Shown here piece by piece: positions 24,159-32,253 of a DNA stretch of 64,000 nucleotides (within the stretch, counting starts at the first letter, position 1; each line of letters starts with the position of its first letter). The notes beneath the pieces were generated by a model that saw only the letters and a list, made by a program, of their open reading frames with translations, searched no databases and had not been told where the DNA came from. The DNA is from Chelatococcus sp. HY11. GTDB lineage: Bacteria; Pseudomonadota; Alphaproteobacteria; Rhizobiales; Beijerinckiaceae. The position numbers and the translations under genes are program-made. The DNA is taken from assembly GCF_018398335.1 (NCBI RefSeq), contig NZ_JAHBRX010000001.1, positions 124,001 through 188,000 of the forward strand, given 5' to 3'.

Positions 24159-25085
24159 ATGAGCCGCTTTTCGGCGTCGACGCTCGATCTGTCGCGCATC
24201 GACAAGAGCACGCTGTTCGACCCCCTGTCGTTCGAGACCTTCCGGCAGGAGCGCATCGACGACCTGAAGGCGCGGCTCGAGGCCGCCGGGATGGAGTGGG
24301 ACACGTTCTCGCTTGAGGACGACTCGAACATCCCCCTGCAGGAGACTGGCGCGCTGCGCGAGATGTTCGTCTCGCAGCAGATCCGCGACGTTGCCTACAA
24401 CCTGACCCTCGCTTTCGCGAAGGGCGTCTGGCTCGATCGGCTGGGCGACCAGCACGGCACGGCGCGCATGCCGCTGGTAGCGGAGCCTCGCGACTTCGCA
24501 ACCAATCCAGAAGATTGGGAATCCGACGACCGCTACCGCGGCCGCATTCAGCTCGCGCCGGAAGGCTTTGCATCGTCTGGCACGCCCGGCGGGTATCTCT
24601 ACCACGCGATGGCTGCTTCGATTGACGTGCGCGATGCGGCTGTCGTGGTCCGGAACAAGGGCAAACACGACCCCATCGTCGAGATGACGGTTCTATCGCG
24701 CCTCGCCAACGGCGAACCGTCTGCTGCGCTCACGCGCGCCGTCCGCTCGCGGTTGATGCGCGATGACATCAAGCTTCTGACGGATGCCTTGCGGGTGCGC
24801 CCCGCGCGCCCCGTGTCATATGCGGTGAAGGCAACCTTGCTCATCCCGCCTGGGCCGGATCCGGCCGTTATCAAGGCGAACGCGGTTGCTTCGGTCCAAG
24901 CCATGGGCGACCGCTACCGGCGCCTTGGCGGCGGCGTCCCGCATTCCGCGATCGTCGCGTCCTTGCATGTCGCGGGCGTCGACAGCGCCGTGCAGGTGAT
25001 GCCGACACAGAGCGTCGAGACCCTGCGCTTCCAATATGGGTTGCTGACGGGCGTCGATATCGCGGTGGAGGTGATGAGTGGCTGA
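24159..25085 (+). CDS. Baseplate assembly protein J
   Basis: 308 residues. Helical start 'FETFRQERIDDLKARLEAAGM', then 'VAYNLTLAFAKGVWLDRLGDQHG' and the 'SSGTPGGYLYHAMAASIDVRDAAV' core of the gpJ family. I begin at the ATG at 24159, which has TGAGG 6 bases before it; the GTG at 24147 is the alternative. Forms the baseplate wedge with W and I. Its end overlaps the gene I start by 8 bases. Confidence 0.9.
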   Translation: MSRFSASTLDLSRIDKSTLFDPLSFETFRQERIDDLKARLEAAGMEWDTFSLEDDSNIPLQETGALREMFVSQQIRDVAYNLTLAFAKGVWLDRLGDQHGTARMPLVAEPRDFATNPEDWESDDRYRGRIQLAPEGFASSGTPGGYLYHAMAASIDVRDAAVVVRNKGKHDPIVEMTVLSRLANGEPSAALTRAVRSRLMRDDIKLLTDALRVRPARPVSYAVKATLLIPPGPDPAVIKANAVASVQAMGDRYRRLGGGVPHSAIVASLHVAGVDSAVQVMPTQSVETLRFQYGLLTGVDIAVEVMSG

Positions 25086-26352
25086 TCCAGTCTCTCTACT
25101 CCCCGACCCGACGCCGTGGGAGTTGTCCCATGAACTAACCGACGCCCAGCGCTGGTCACTCCTCGATCCGCAGTGGATCGTGCGCCAGACGGATCCGATG
25201 ACGTGTGATCCGTCGATGCTTCCGGTCATTGCCTGGGGACGCTCGGTCGATCTCTGGTACGAAGACTGGAGTCTGGAAAAGAAGCGCTACGTCGCTGCCA
25301 ACTGGTACGCCTACGAGCGTCTGAAGGGCAAGGCCGAAGGTTTCCGGCGCTTCTATAGCCTGGTTGGCGTGAAGCTGCTCAAGGTCACGGCGCCGCCGCA
25401 GGGTGTCTATCCGAAGCGCGGCTGGACCGACGAGGAACGGCAACGCTACCTCGCCCAGTTTCAGCAGATCCGCATCTACCCCAAGGTTCCGGTCCGCGAG
25501 TTCCAGCGCGGCTTCTTTGTCGCCTCAGCGGCGAGGTCAAAGGCGTTCGTCGGCCGCGTCGCGCCGACCGCGCACAAGGTCACGATCGATACCGTTGTGC
25601 GCGAGGCGCGTCTTTACGATCCCACGTCGGGCCAGGAGACAACGCTCACTCGCCGCGAGGTGGCAAGTCAGACGGTTCACTTCGGGTCGGCCTATCGGTT
25701 CGAGGATATCGTCCTCCCGGCCAAGGACGGCGGCTTCTATGTCGGCGACCATCTGCGCAATCGCTACCTGCGTGGTGAGCGCGCGCCCGAACGAGTCATC
25801 CGAACCGAGATTCAGCGGCCTTACGGTGTCGCGGTCTCCCGGCCCCAGTGGTCGAGCGTTGTGCCAACCGGGCGGCTCATCTCGATCAAGCCCGACTTGA
25901 TCCGCGAACGCTTCCAGGATCGCGGTTCCTTCATCGGACGCGCGTCTACGGGCAAGCGCACGGCGATCTATCCCAAGCGCGACAAGGCGTGGCAGCACGT
26001 CTACGAGCGCTTCTACCTCTACGATCGAACGCGCGATAAAGGCGTGTCGGCCGGCGAGCGAGGCTCCTATGTGGGCCGCTGCTATCTCGGGATGACGCCC
26101 TACACGGCGCGCATGAAGGTCGAGATCCGCGGCAAGCGCAAATCCCGCGAGTTCCGCGTTGGGCGCCCGCCTGGCCTTTATCTGAAAGCCGAAGATCGCA
26201 GGCTCCTTGACCGCTCGCTTGAGGCCACAAGGGCCGCCAAGTCGTTGCGCGACACGATCTTCCTCCAAACCCAGACCCGCCGCAATCGCCGCTTTGGCGA
26301 CCGGATGACCTTTGGCGACCGGATTGTCTTCGGCGCGAAAGTGGAGACATAG
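25078..26352 (+). CDS. Tail protein I with long C-terminal extension
   Basis: 424 residues from a GTG. Residues 1-135 are the gpI domain: 'LLPDPTPWELSHELTDAQRW', 'LPVIAWGRSVDLWYEDWS', 'YVAANWYAYERLKGKAEGFRRF'. P2 gpI is only about 176 residues; the other 290 here are very basic (Arg-rich) with repeated 'GSFIGRAS', 'GSYVGRCY' type segments, perhaps a spoke that holds the fibre. The extension is uncommon enough to note. Confidence 0.8.
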   Translation: MADPVSLLPDPTPWELSHELTDAQRWSLLDPQWIVRQTDPMTCDPSMLPVIAWGRSVDLWYEDWSLEKKRYVAANWYAYERLKGKAEGFRRFYSLVGVKLLKVTAPPQGVYPKRGWTDEERQRYLAQFQQIRIYPKVPVREFQRGFFVASAARSKAFVGRVAPTAHKVTIDTVVREARLYDPTSGQETTLTRREVASQTVHFGSAYRFEDIVLPAKDGGFYVGDHLRNRYLRGERAPERVIRTEIQRPYGVAVSRPQWSSVVPTGRLISIKPDLIRERFQDRGSFIGRASTGKRTAIYPKRDKAWQHVYERFYLYDRTRDKGVSAGERGSYVGRCYLGMTPYTARMKVEIRGKRKSREFRVGRPPGLYLKAEDRRLLDRSLEATRAAKSLRDTIFLQTQTRRNRRFGDRMTFGDRIVFGAKVET

Positions 26353-26356
26353 CCTC

Positions 26357-28699
26357 GTGCTGAGAGAAGTCATCTTCCGCGATGATCAGAAGATCACTAC
26401 GCCGGACCTGAATAACCTTGGCGCCTTTTCGCGCCAGACCTTTGACGCCCTGGTCGCCAACGCGGTGTCGAGCCTTCGCTACTACACGGGCTTTACTGTC
26501 ACCAAGACCGGACAGACGGAAATCACGGTTGCCGCGGGCCATTATTGGGGCGGCGGGCCTGTCTTCGTACGATCCGAACCGACCGTCTTCAACGTCCTGA
26601 CGGGTGGCACCTACATGCCGAACGTCACGAAGCGCATCGTCGCGGTCGTGGCCTATGGTGAGCCGATCGAGACGGACGTCCAGGAGCGGTCTTTCGAGAT
26701 CGACGACCAGGGCAATACCGAGCCGCAATCGGTCGCTATGGAGCGCCTGCGCTATGCGCGCATCGCCCTGGTGCCCGGCGCCGAAAGCCCGAGTCCCGTT
26801 CGGCCCACCCTGGACGTCGGCCTGATCCCGGTTGCCTGGGTGACGCTCTCCACGTCTGGCGTCGACAGCGTCGAGATGGACGAGAACTATCGGCTTCCGT
26901 CCGTGGAATCGCTGAAGCAACTGATCGACGCCATCAACGTGTGGCGCGATCAGATCGGGCAGATTCTCGACACCATCCAGTCGGAGCTCGTGCGCATTCA
27001 GGCGGCGATCCCGCCGGACTATCGCGATCTGCTGCTCAGCCTGTTGGCTCGCCTGGAAGCCCTGGAAAACCTCGCCAAGCAGCCGGCCAGCGCCGTCAGG
27101 ACGTTCATCGACAAGTTCTCGAACCTGTCGGACAGCGACACGGCCTATGCCGGCTACGCCGCGCTGGTGGATGACGGCCTGCGGTTCCCGCAGGGTGATC
27201 CGAGCTACACGACGGTGGCCCTGGCCAACCCGCTTGACGCCAAGGTGAAGATCACCAACGGCATCATGACGCCGGCGCAGGATGCCACGGCCGTGCGCCT
27301 GTCGATCGGCAACCCGGATGGCGCGCTCTCCATCAGCCAATACCCGGTGCAGACAACCGAGCGCGTCCAAAAGATGATGACGCGCACCGTCACCAAATAC
27401 GGAGACTGGTTCAATCTGTGCCGCGGCGGCCCGAAGGCGAGCGTCGACGATCTCCTGCGCTACCTCGGCGACGACATGACGCTCGCCGAGGCGAAGGTCG
27501 TTTACGAGGCGCTGTTCAACACGGTCAAGGCCGGGAACATTGAGCTCGACGACAAGCATCAGTTCGAGTTCCGTGGGGATGACGGCGAGACGTACACCTT
27601 CGAGATCAAGAGCTACAAGGCTGGCCGGGGATCCTACAACATCCGGCTTGTCTCGCTCGAGACGCACGAAGAGCCGTATTGGGACACGGTGACCAAGACC
27701 GTCACGGTGACCGCATCGCAGATCACTCAGACCTTCTTGAACGCGACGAACGGATGGCTGACCGAGGTCGGAATCCAGTTTGACCAGGTCGGCACGACGA
27801 GCGATGTGCAGGTTTACGTCTTCGAGGTCGCCAGCGACAAGCCGCTCAAGAACTCCATCATCTCGCGGGGCTCGATTCCCGTCGCGAACCTGGTGGGCAA
27901 CGCGCTCAATAAGTGCCAGATCGAGCCGGTCTACCTCAAGGGCGGGCGCGCCTATGCGATCGGCATTGCGTCGACCGGCAACCACTTCGTCAAAGTCCGC
28001 ACGGGCAACAAGTATCTGTCTGGGTCGGCTTTCTACCTGTCCGATCTCGGCGAATGGGAGCCCGTCCAGAATAGCGGCGACATCTGCATCAGCCTGTTTT
28101 TCGGGGCCTTCAAGCAGTCCCGCATTGAGGTCCAGATGCAGCCGCTCACGCGGGTTGATGGCATCGCGGGCATTCGTCTGAACGCCGCTCAGTACGTCCC
28201 GGAGGGCACGCAGTTGCTTTGGGAGGTGCAGCGCGCCGGCAAGTGGTACCAGATCTCTGAAGGCGAATACGGCGCCCTCGACGGCAACCCCACGCTGGTG
28301 AATCTGCGGGCCGTGTTCGTCGGAACGCGCGATCTGATGCCGGCTATCGACACCACACAGACCGAGATCGAGCTGCTCGGCCCGGTCGGCAACCTGACGC
28401 ACTTCTCGAAAGAGCGGACGCTTGGAAGCTCCACGACGAGCATCCAGGTGCACTACGACATCGCGGGCTACGACAAGGACGAGCACACCTTCGGGTGCAG
28501 CCTGATCCTGGACGGCGGCGCGACCGAGGCGGCGGACAGCGTGACCATCACGCCCGATCCGCTCGACGCGACGACGGCTCGAGCCGTGGCTGTGTTCACG
28601 CCAGCGGCCTTGACCAAGTACCGCGTGAAAACGACCGGGAGCCGTGGGTCAGCGGCGGCTGGCTTCGTCGCGACCGAGCGTCGTGACTTTGTGTTCTAA
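26357..28699 (+). CDS. Large baseplate/fibre protein (DUF4815-like)
   Basis: 780 residues from a GTG 5 bases after gene I. The start 'MLREVIFRDDQKITTPDLNNLG' followed by 'AGHYWGGGPVFVRSEPT' and 'VDSVEMDENYRLPSVESLKQL' is a DUF4815-type layout found in phage baseplates. After a helical middle (about 190-250) come beta-rich domains to the end. Probably the structural arm between baseplate and fibres. It takes the place of P2 gene H's N-terminal region. Confidence 0.65.
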   Translation: MLREVIFRDDQKITTPDLNNLGAFSRQTFDALVANAVSSLRYYTGFTVTKTGQTEITVAAGHYWGGGPVFVRSEPTVFNVLTGGTYMPNVTKRIVAVVAYGEPIETDVQERSFEIDDQGNTEPQSVAMERLRYARIALVPGAESPSPVRPTLDVGLIPVAWVTLSTSGVDSVEMDENYRLPSVESLKQLIDAINVWRDQIGQILDTIQSELVRIQAAIPPDYRDLLLSLLARLEALENLAKQPASAVRTFIDKFSNLSDSDTAYAGYAALVDDGLRFPQGDPSYTTVALANPLDAKVKITNGIMTPAQDATAVRLSIGNPDGALSISQYPVQTTERVQKMMTRTVTKYGDWFNLCRGGPKASVDDLLRYLGDDMTLAEAKVVYEALFNTVKAGNIELDDKHQFEFRGDDGETYTFEIKSYKAGRGSYNIRLVSLETHEEPYWDTVTKTVTVTASQITQTFLNATNGWLTEVGIQFDQVGTTSDVQVYVFEVASDKPLKNSIISRGSIPVANLVGNALNKCQIEPVYLKGGRAYAIGIASTGNHFVKVRTGNKYLSGSAFYLSDLGEWEPVQNSGDICISLFFGAFKQSRIEVQMQPLTRVDGIAGIRLNAAQYVPEGTQLLWEVQRAGKWYQISEGEYGALDGNPTLVNLRAVFVGTRDLMPAIDTTQTEIELLGPVGNLTHFSKERTLGSSTTSIQVHYDIAGYDKDEHTFGCSLILDGGATEAADSVTITPDPLDATTARAVAVFTPAALTKYRVKTTGSRGSAAAGFVATERRDFVF

Positions 28700-28709
28700 G
28701 GAGGCCGCA

Positions 28710-28895
28710 ATGACCAGGAAGACCACGAAAGCGCCCGATCCCATCGATGACGCCAAGATCTACGACGTGGTTCTCAACCGCGTCGTGGACCGCGGCAACG
28801 GCGTGTACCTGAAGCCGGAGCAGGAAGTGACTGTCTCGGGCAAGGTCTTGCGCGAGCTGGGGGATGCTGTCGATGGCTTTGAACCTCGCGAATAG
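28710..28895 (+). CDS. Small hypothetical tail protein
   Basis: 61 residues with an excellent AAGGAGG box 6 bases before the ATG. 'KIYDVVLNRVVDRGNGVYLKPEQEVTVSG' is a short beta pattern; the first 12 residues are basic. It lies between the two large fibre genes and overlaps the next one by 23 bases. Role unknown. Confidence 0.55.
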   Translation: MTRKTTKAPDPIDDAKIYDVVLNRVVDRGNGVYLKPEQEVTVSGKVLRELGDAVDGFEPRE

Positions 28896-30435
28896 GTTCC
28901 GCGCGGATACTGGCGTCGATTTTACGTCAGAGTTCTGGAACGGATTTGTGGGCGAGATCGACCTCGCCCTCAATGACCTAACCGGCAAGTCAGCCTCGTT
29001 CGAGGAAGCGCGAGCCGAGCTCATTCAGGCGGCCTTGTTCCGTCTGAACGAAATCCTATTGCCGGCTTATGAGCGCGTGTTTGAGTATCAGCAGGCGGGG
29101 TTTCTGACAGCGGAGATCGCGGACGACAGCGAGGTCACCTTCGCTGAAGGCTCGACGACGCTGGCGATCCACCCGGACAAGCGCGACCTTTTCCGGCCGA
29201 CGCCTTTCGTGGCGCTCTCACGAGCCTCGATCAGCACCGACATCGCGATCGCCCGCCACGACAGCTACGACCCAGAGACAGGCGCTCTTGTCCTCACGAT
29301 CGTCGCGGTGTCCGGTAATGCCGGGCCGCACTCCGACGTTATCGTGTCGGCGACGGCCGCTTCGGTCCAAGCTCAGCAGATCTTCCTGACGGACGCCAAG
29401 GCGGCGCGTGACAGGGCACAGGACTGGGCTGAAAAGGCCGTTGATGTCGCCGTCGAGACCGGAAAGTTCTCGGCCAAGCACCATGCGACGAAGGCGGCGG
29501 CGTCAGCCTCCGCTGCCGCTGGCTCCGCATCCACGGCGGCGACGAAGGCCGGTGAGGCGACGACGGCCGCCACCACAGCCGGAACTGCCCGCGACAAGGC
29601 CCAGAAATGGGCCGATGAAGCGGAAGACGTCGCGGTTGAGGCGGGGAAGCACTCTGCCAAGCATTGGGCGCTCAAGGCTGCGGCCAGCGCGGCTTTGGCT
29701 GCGCTGTTTGACCCGTCCAACTATTACACGAAGGTTGAGGTCTACGCGAAAAGCGAAGTCTACGCCAAGACGGAGACCTATACGCGGGCGGAAGTCGACG
29801 CGGCGATATCGACCGCGATCGACAACCTGGTCGATGGCGCGCCTGGCGCGCTGGACACGCTTATCGAGCTGTCCGCCGCTCTTGGGGACGATCCGAACTT
29901 TGCTGCGTCCATGGCAGCGGCGATCGCGGCCAAGGCGGATGCGGTCCACTCGCACACTCTGGCACAGATCTCGGATGCCTCGGCAAACGGCCGATCGCTT
30001 ATTGGCGCTGCCAACTACGCGGCGATGCGGACGCTGCTTCAGCTACGTGTCGGCACAGAGGTGCAGGCCTTCGACGCGAACTATGCCAAGACCAATGCTG
30101 CGCAGACATGGACCGGATCGCAGCTGTTTGGGCAGATCGCCGGGACGGTAACGGCTATCGCGGCCTCTGCAATTGATTGCTCTCTCGGCAATGTCTTCAC
30201 CAAGACGGTCAACGGAAACATCACGTTCACTACGTCGAGCGTGCCCGCCTCACGAGCCTATGGGTTCACGCTCGTGCTGACCTACACCTCCGGCACAATA
30301 ACCTGGTTCTCGGGCGTCCAATGGCGGGATGGTGAGGCGCCTTCATTCACCGGCGGCAAGACCTATTTCGTCATCTTCGAGACACTCAACGGCGGCACGA
30401 CTTGGCGTGGTGCAGCGCTTGAATTCAATGGGTGA
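28873..30435 (+). CDS. Tail fibre protein
   Basis: 520 residues. A globular head domain ('LNLANRFRADTGVDFTSEFWNG') is followed by an Ala/Thr/Lys-rich coiled-coil shaft containing repeats of 'AKAARDRAQDWAEKAVDVAVE' type (two copies, near residues 175 and 235), a short repeat run 'VYAKSEVYAKTETYTRAEVD' in the YTKVEVY style typical of phage fibres, and a C-terminal receptor-binding beta domain. Start could also be 9 bases earlier. It determines host range together with the next gene. Confidence 0.8.
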   Translation: MALNLANRFRADTGVDFTSEFWNGFVGEIDLALNDLTGKSASFEEARAELIQAALFRLNEILLPAYERVFEYQQAGFLTAEIADDSEVTFAEGSTTLAIHPDKRDLFRPTPFVALSRASISTDIAIARHDSYDPETGALVLTIVAVSGNAGPHSDVIVSATAASVQAQQIFLTDAKAARDRAQDWAEKAVDVAVETGKFSAKHHATKAAASASAAAGSASTAATKAGEATTAATTAGTARDKAQKWADEAEDVAVEAGKHSAKHWALKAAASAALAALFDPSNYYTKVEVYAKSEVYAKTETYTRAEVDAAISTAIDNLVDGAPGALDTLIELSAALGDDPNFAASMAAAIAAKADAVHSHTLAQISDASANGRSLIGAANYAAMRTLLQLRVGTEVQAFDANYAKTNAAQTWTGSQLFGQIAGTVTAIAASAIDCSLGNVFTKTVNGNITFTTSSVPASRAYGFTLVLTYTSGTITWFSGVQWRDGEAPSFTGGKTYFVIFETLNGGTTWRGAALEFNG

Positions 30436-30438
30436 GCC

Positions 30439-31383
30439 ATGGATCCGATGACGCGGACGCTGTTCATGGCGGCGGGGAAGAGTAAGCCGCCCGTGGTCGT
30501 CGCAGGTGGTGTGGACCGTTACATCATCCGCTCTGAAGATGGCGTGAACTGGACATCCCCGTTTAATGACTCTGGCGGGACGTCCTACTTTAATCAGATC
30601 ATCTTTGCGAACGGGCTGTTCGTCGCTGTGTCTTCGCACGGGATTTATACATCTCCCAATGGAAGCACGTGGACGCTTCGACTAGGGGGCGCTGGTGAGT
30701 TTTCCTGCGTCGCCTTCGGAGGCGGGCTGTTTGTCGCTATGGGGGCGGCGTTTTACACCTCTCCGGATGGCATCACGTGGACATCGCGCAGCATGTCTAC
30801 TTATCTTGGGCCGACGATAACCTACGTGTCGGCCGTCGCCTACGGCAATAGCACGTGGGTCTGCGTCGGGGTGGCGGGGACCACATCTCGACCATTCACG
30901 AAAACTGGGACACCAGCGGCAGTCTGGACATCACAGGCAACGCTCACCGGCTCCGATCGTTATGTTGGTCTGCGCTATACGGCTGGCGCGTTCTATATGA
31001 TGAGGCAGGCCGCTGCCGGGGCATTATATCGGTCGGTCAACGACGGCGTGAGCTTCAGCAATGCCGGCATCCAGGCGGCAACCAATTGCGGCGTGGACTG
31101 GGCGTATAATGGTAGCCTTTGGGTCGCGGTTGGTTCCAATGGGACCGCTCCACAGTTGAAGACATCAACGGATATCTCTGTGGGGTGGTCGACGGTTAAC
31201 ACCTCGTTCTTCACGAGCACGACAATCGCTGCCGTCGAATACATCCCTGGCCTTGATCTGTGGGTCATTGGCGGGACAGGCGGTCTGATGGCCTACTCTC
31301 CCGACGTCATCAACTGGACACTCGGAACCGTCACCGGGCTTGGCACGCGGGCCATTCAAGCCATCACATACGGATACATCTAA
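30439..31383 (+). CDS. Beta-propeller-like tip or receptor-binding protein
   Basis: 314 residues with six or so repeats of a motif like 'GVNWTSPFN', 'GIYTSPNGSTWT', 'AFYTSPDGITWTS', 'AYSPDVINWT'. That [YF]-[ST]-x-D/N-G-x-x-W-T pattern is the sialidase/BNR-type blade of a beta-propeller. No signal peptide. Directly after the fibre gene, so it is likely the receptor-binding tip. No catalytic residues of sialidase are apparent. Confidence 0.7.
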   Translation: MDPMTRTLFMAAGKSKPPVVVAGGVDRYIIRSEDGVNWTSPFNDSGGTSYFNQIIFANGLFVAVSSHGIYTSPNGSTWTLRLGGAGEFSCVAFGGGLFVAMGAAFYTSPDGITWTSRSMSTYLGPTITYVSAVAYGNSTWVCVGVAGTTSRPFTKTGTPAAVWTSQATLTGSDRYVGLRYTAGAFYMMRQAAAGALYRSVNDGVSFSNAGIQAATNCGVDWAYNGSLWVAVGSNGTAPQLKTSTDISVGWSTVNTSFFTSTTIAAVEYIPGLDLWVIGGTGGLMAYSPDVINWTLGTVTGLGTRAIQAITYGYI

Positions 31384-31976
31384 TGCACGCACTCATCCAA
31401 GTGGGCGAGGTCGTCGTCTATCCTTATACTGATTGGCATCTTCGCCGCGACAATCCCGACACCAGCTTTCCAACAGCGATGGATGACACGGTGCGCGCTG
31501 ACTTCGGCGTGCACCCCGTTGCGCCAACGCCCATACCCACGGACAAGCGAGCAATTGGCACGACCGCCGGTTACGTAAACGGTGAGCTTGTCGAGATCCA
31601 TACGCTGGAGGACATCCCCCTCGAAGAGCTGAAAGCCGAGAAGCTCGCGGCTTTGGCTCAGCGCCGCTGGGAAGTCGAGACGGGCGGGCTGACGGTCGGC
31701 GGTCTGTTTGTCCCGACCGACCGCGAGACACAGGCAATCGTCGATCGCACCGTAAAAGCATTCGACGACGGTGATCTGACCGCGCCAATTGAGTTCAAAT
31801 CCCCGGCCGGTTTCGTGGAACTCACCGTCAGCCAATTGCGCACCATCAAAGCGGCGGGCGCACAGCATATCCAGGCGTGTTTTAAACGCGAGAGTGTGCT
31901 CACCACTGCCATCGCCGCAGCCACCACGCCAGCCGCCCTTGACGCCATCGACATCAACCAGGGATGGCCGACATGA
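31383..31976 (+). CDS. DUF4376 tail-fibre assembly-like protein
   Basis: 197 residues. Its C-terminal half ('LAALAQRRWEVETGGLTVGG', 'IEFKSPAGFVELTVSQLRTIK', 'LTTAIAAATTPAALDAI') is a DUF4376 domain, seen after phage fibre genes and often grouped with fibre assembly chaperones. It starts in the TAATG overlap with the propeller gene and ends in an ATGA overlap. Confidence 0.75.
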   Translation: MHALIQVGEVVVYPYTDWHLRRDNPDTSFPTAMDDTVRADFGVHPVAPTPIPTDKRAIGTTAGYVNGELVEIHTLEDIPLEELKAEKLAALAQRRWEVETGGLTVGGLFVPTDRETQAIVDRTVKAFDDGDLTAPIEFKSPAGFVELTVSQLRTIKAAGAQHIQACFKRESVLTTAIAAATTPAALDAIDINQGWPT

Positions 31977-32188
31977 TCACCGTCACCCACCAAACGACCC
32001 TCGTCGACGGCATCGAGAAGGTCGTCATCACGCCGTCGACGCAAGACCTGGAAAGCGGCGACTGGGTCCGCGAGATCCGCGTCTTTACCGGGCCGGAGGG
32101 TGAGGATGGGATCCCCACCACCGTGCTGCGCCTCCAGGGCGCATCCCGCGAGAAGATCGACCTGACGGCCCCCGTCCAGACGTTCTGA
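31973..32188 (+). CDS. Small hypothetical protein at the end of the fibre block
   Basis: 71 residues, 'MITVTHQTTLVDGIEKVVITPS' then an acidic 'TGPEGEDG' loop. All-beta pattern. Start is the ATG in the ATGA overlap (an ATG 9 bases upstream is possible). The terminator at 32213 follows. Perhaps a fibre-associated protein. Confidence 0.55.
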   Translation: MITVTHQTTLVDGIEKVVITPSTQDLESGDWVREIRVFTGPEGEDGIPTTVLRLQGASREKIDLTAPVQTF

Positions 32189-32212
32189 CGCCACCCCACA
32201 CATTCTGTTCGC

Positions 32213-32242
32213 AAGGCGCCCTCGTGGCGCCTTTTTCTTTTT
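32213..32242 (+). terminator. Rho-independent terminator between fibre and sheath genes
   Basis: AAGGCGCC-CTCGT-GGCGCCTT, an 8-base-pair stem, followed by TTTCTTTTT. It divides the tail region into an early baseplate/fibre transcript and a sheath-onward transcript. Confidence 0.88.
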
Positions 32243-32253
32243 GAGGGAGCCTT

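Noticed and set aside
25946-28486. 846-codon frame on the minus strand
   Set aside because: It lies opposite convincing baseplate genes in a GC-rich region; amino-acid composition is the mirror of the sense genes and it has no motif.
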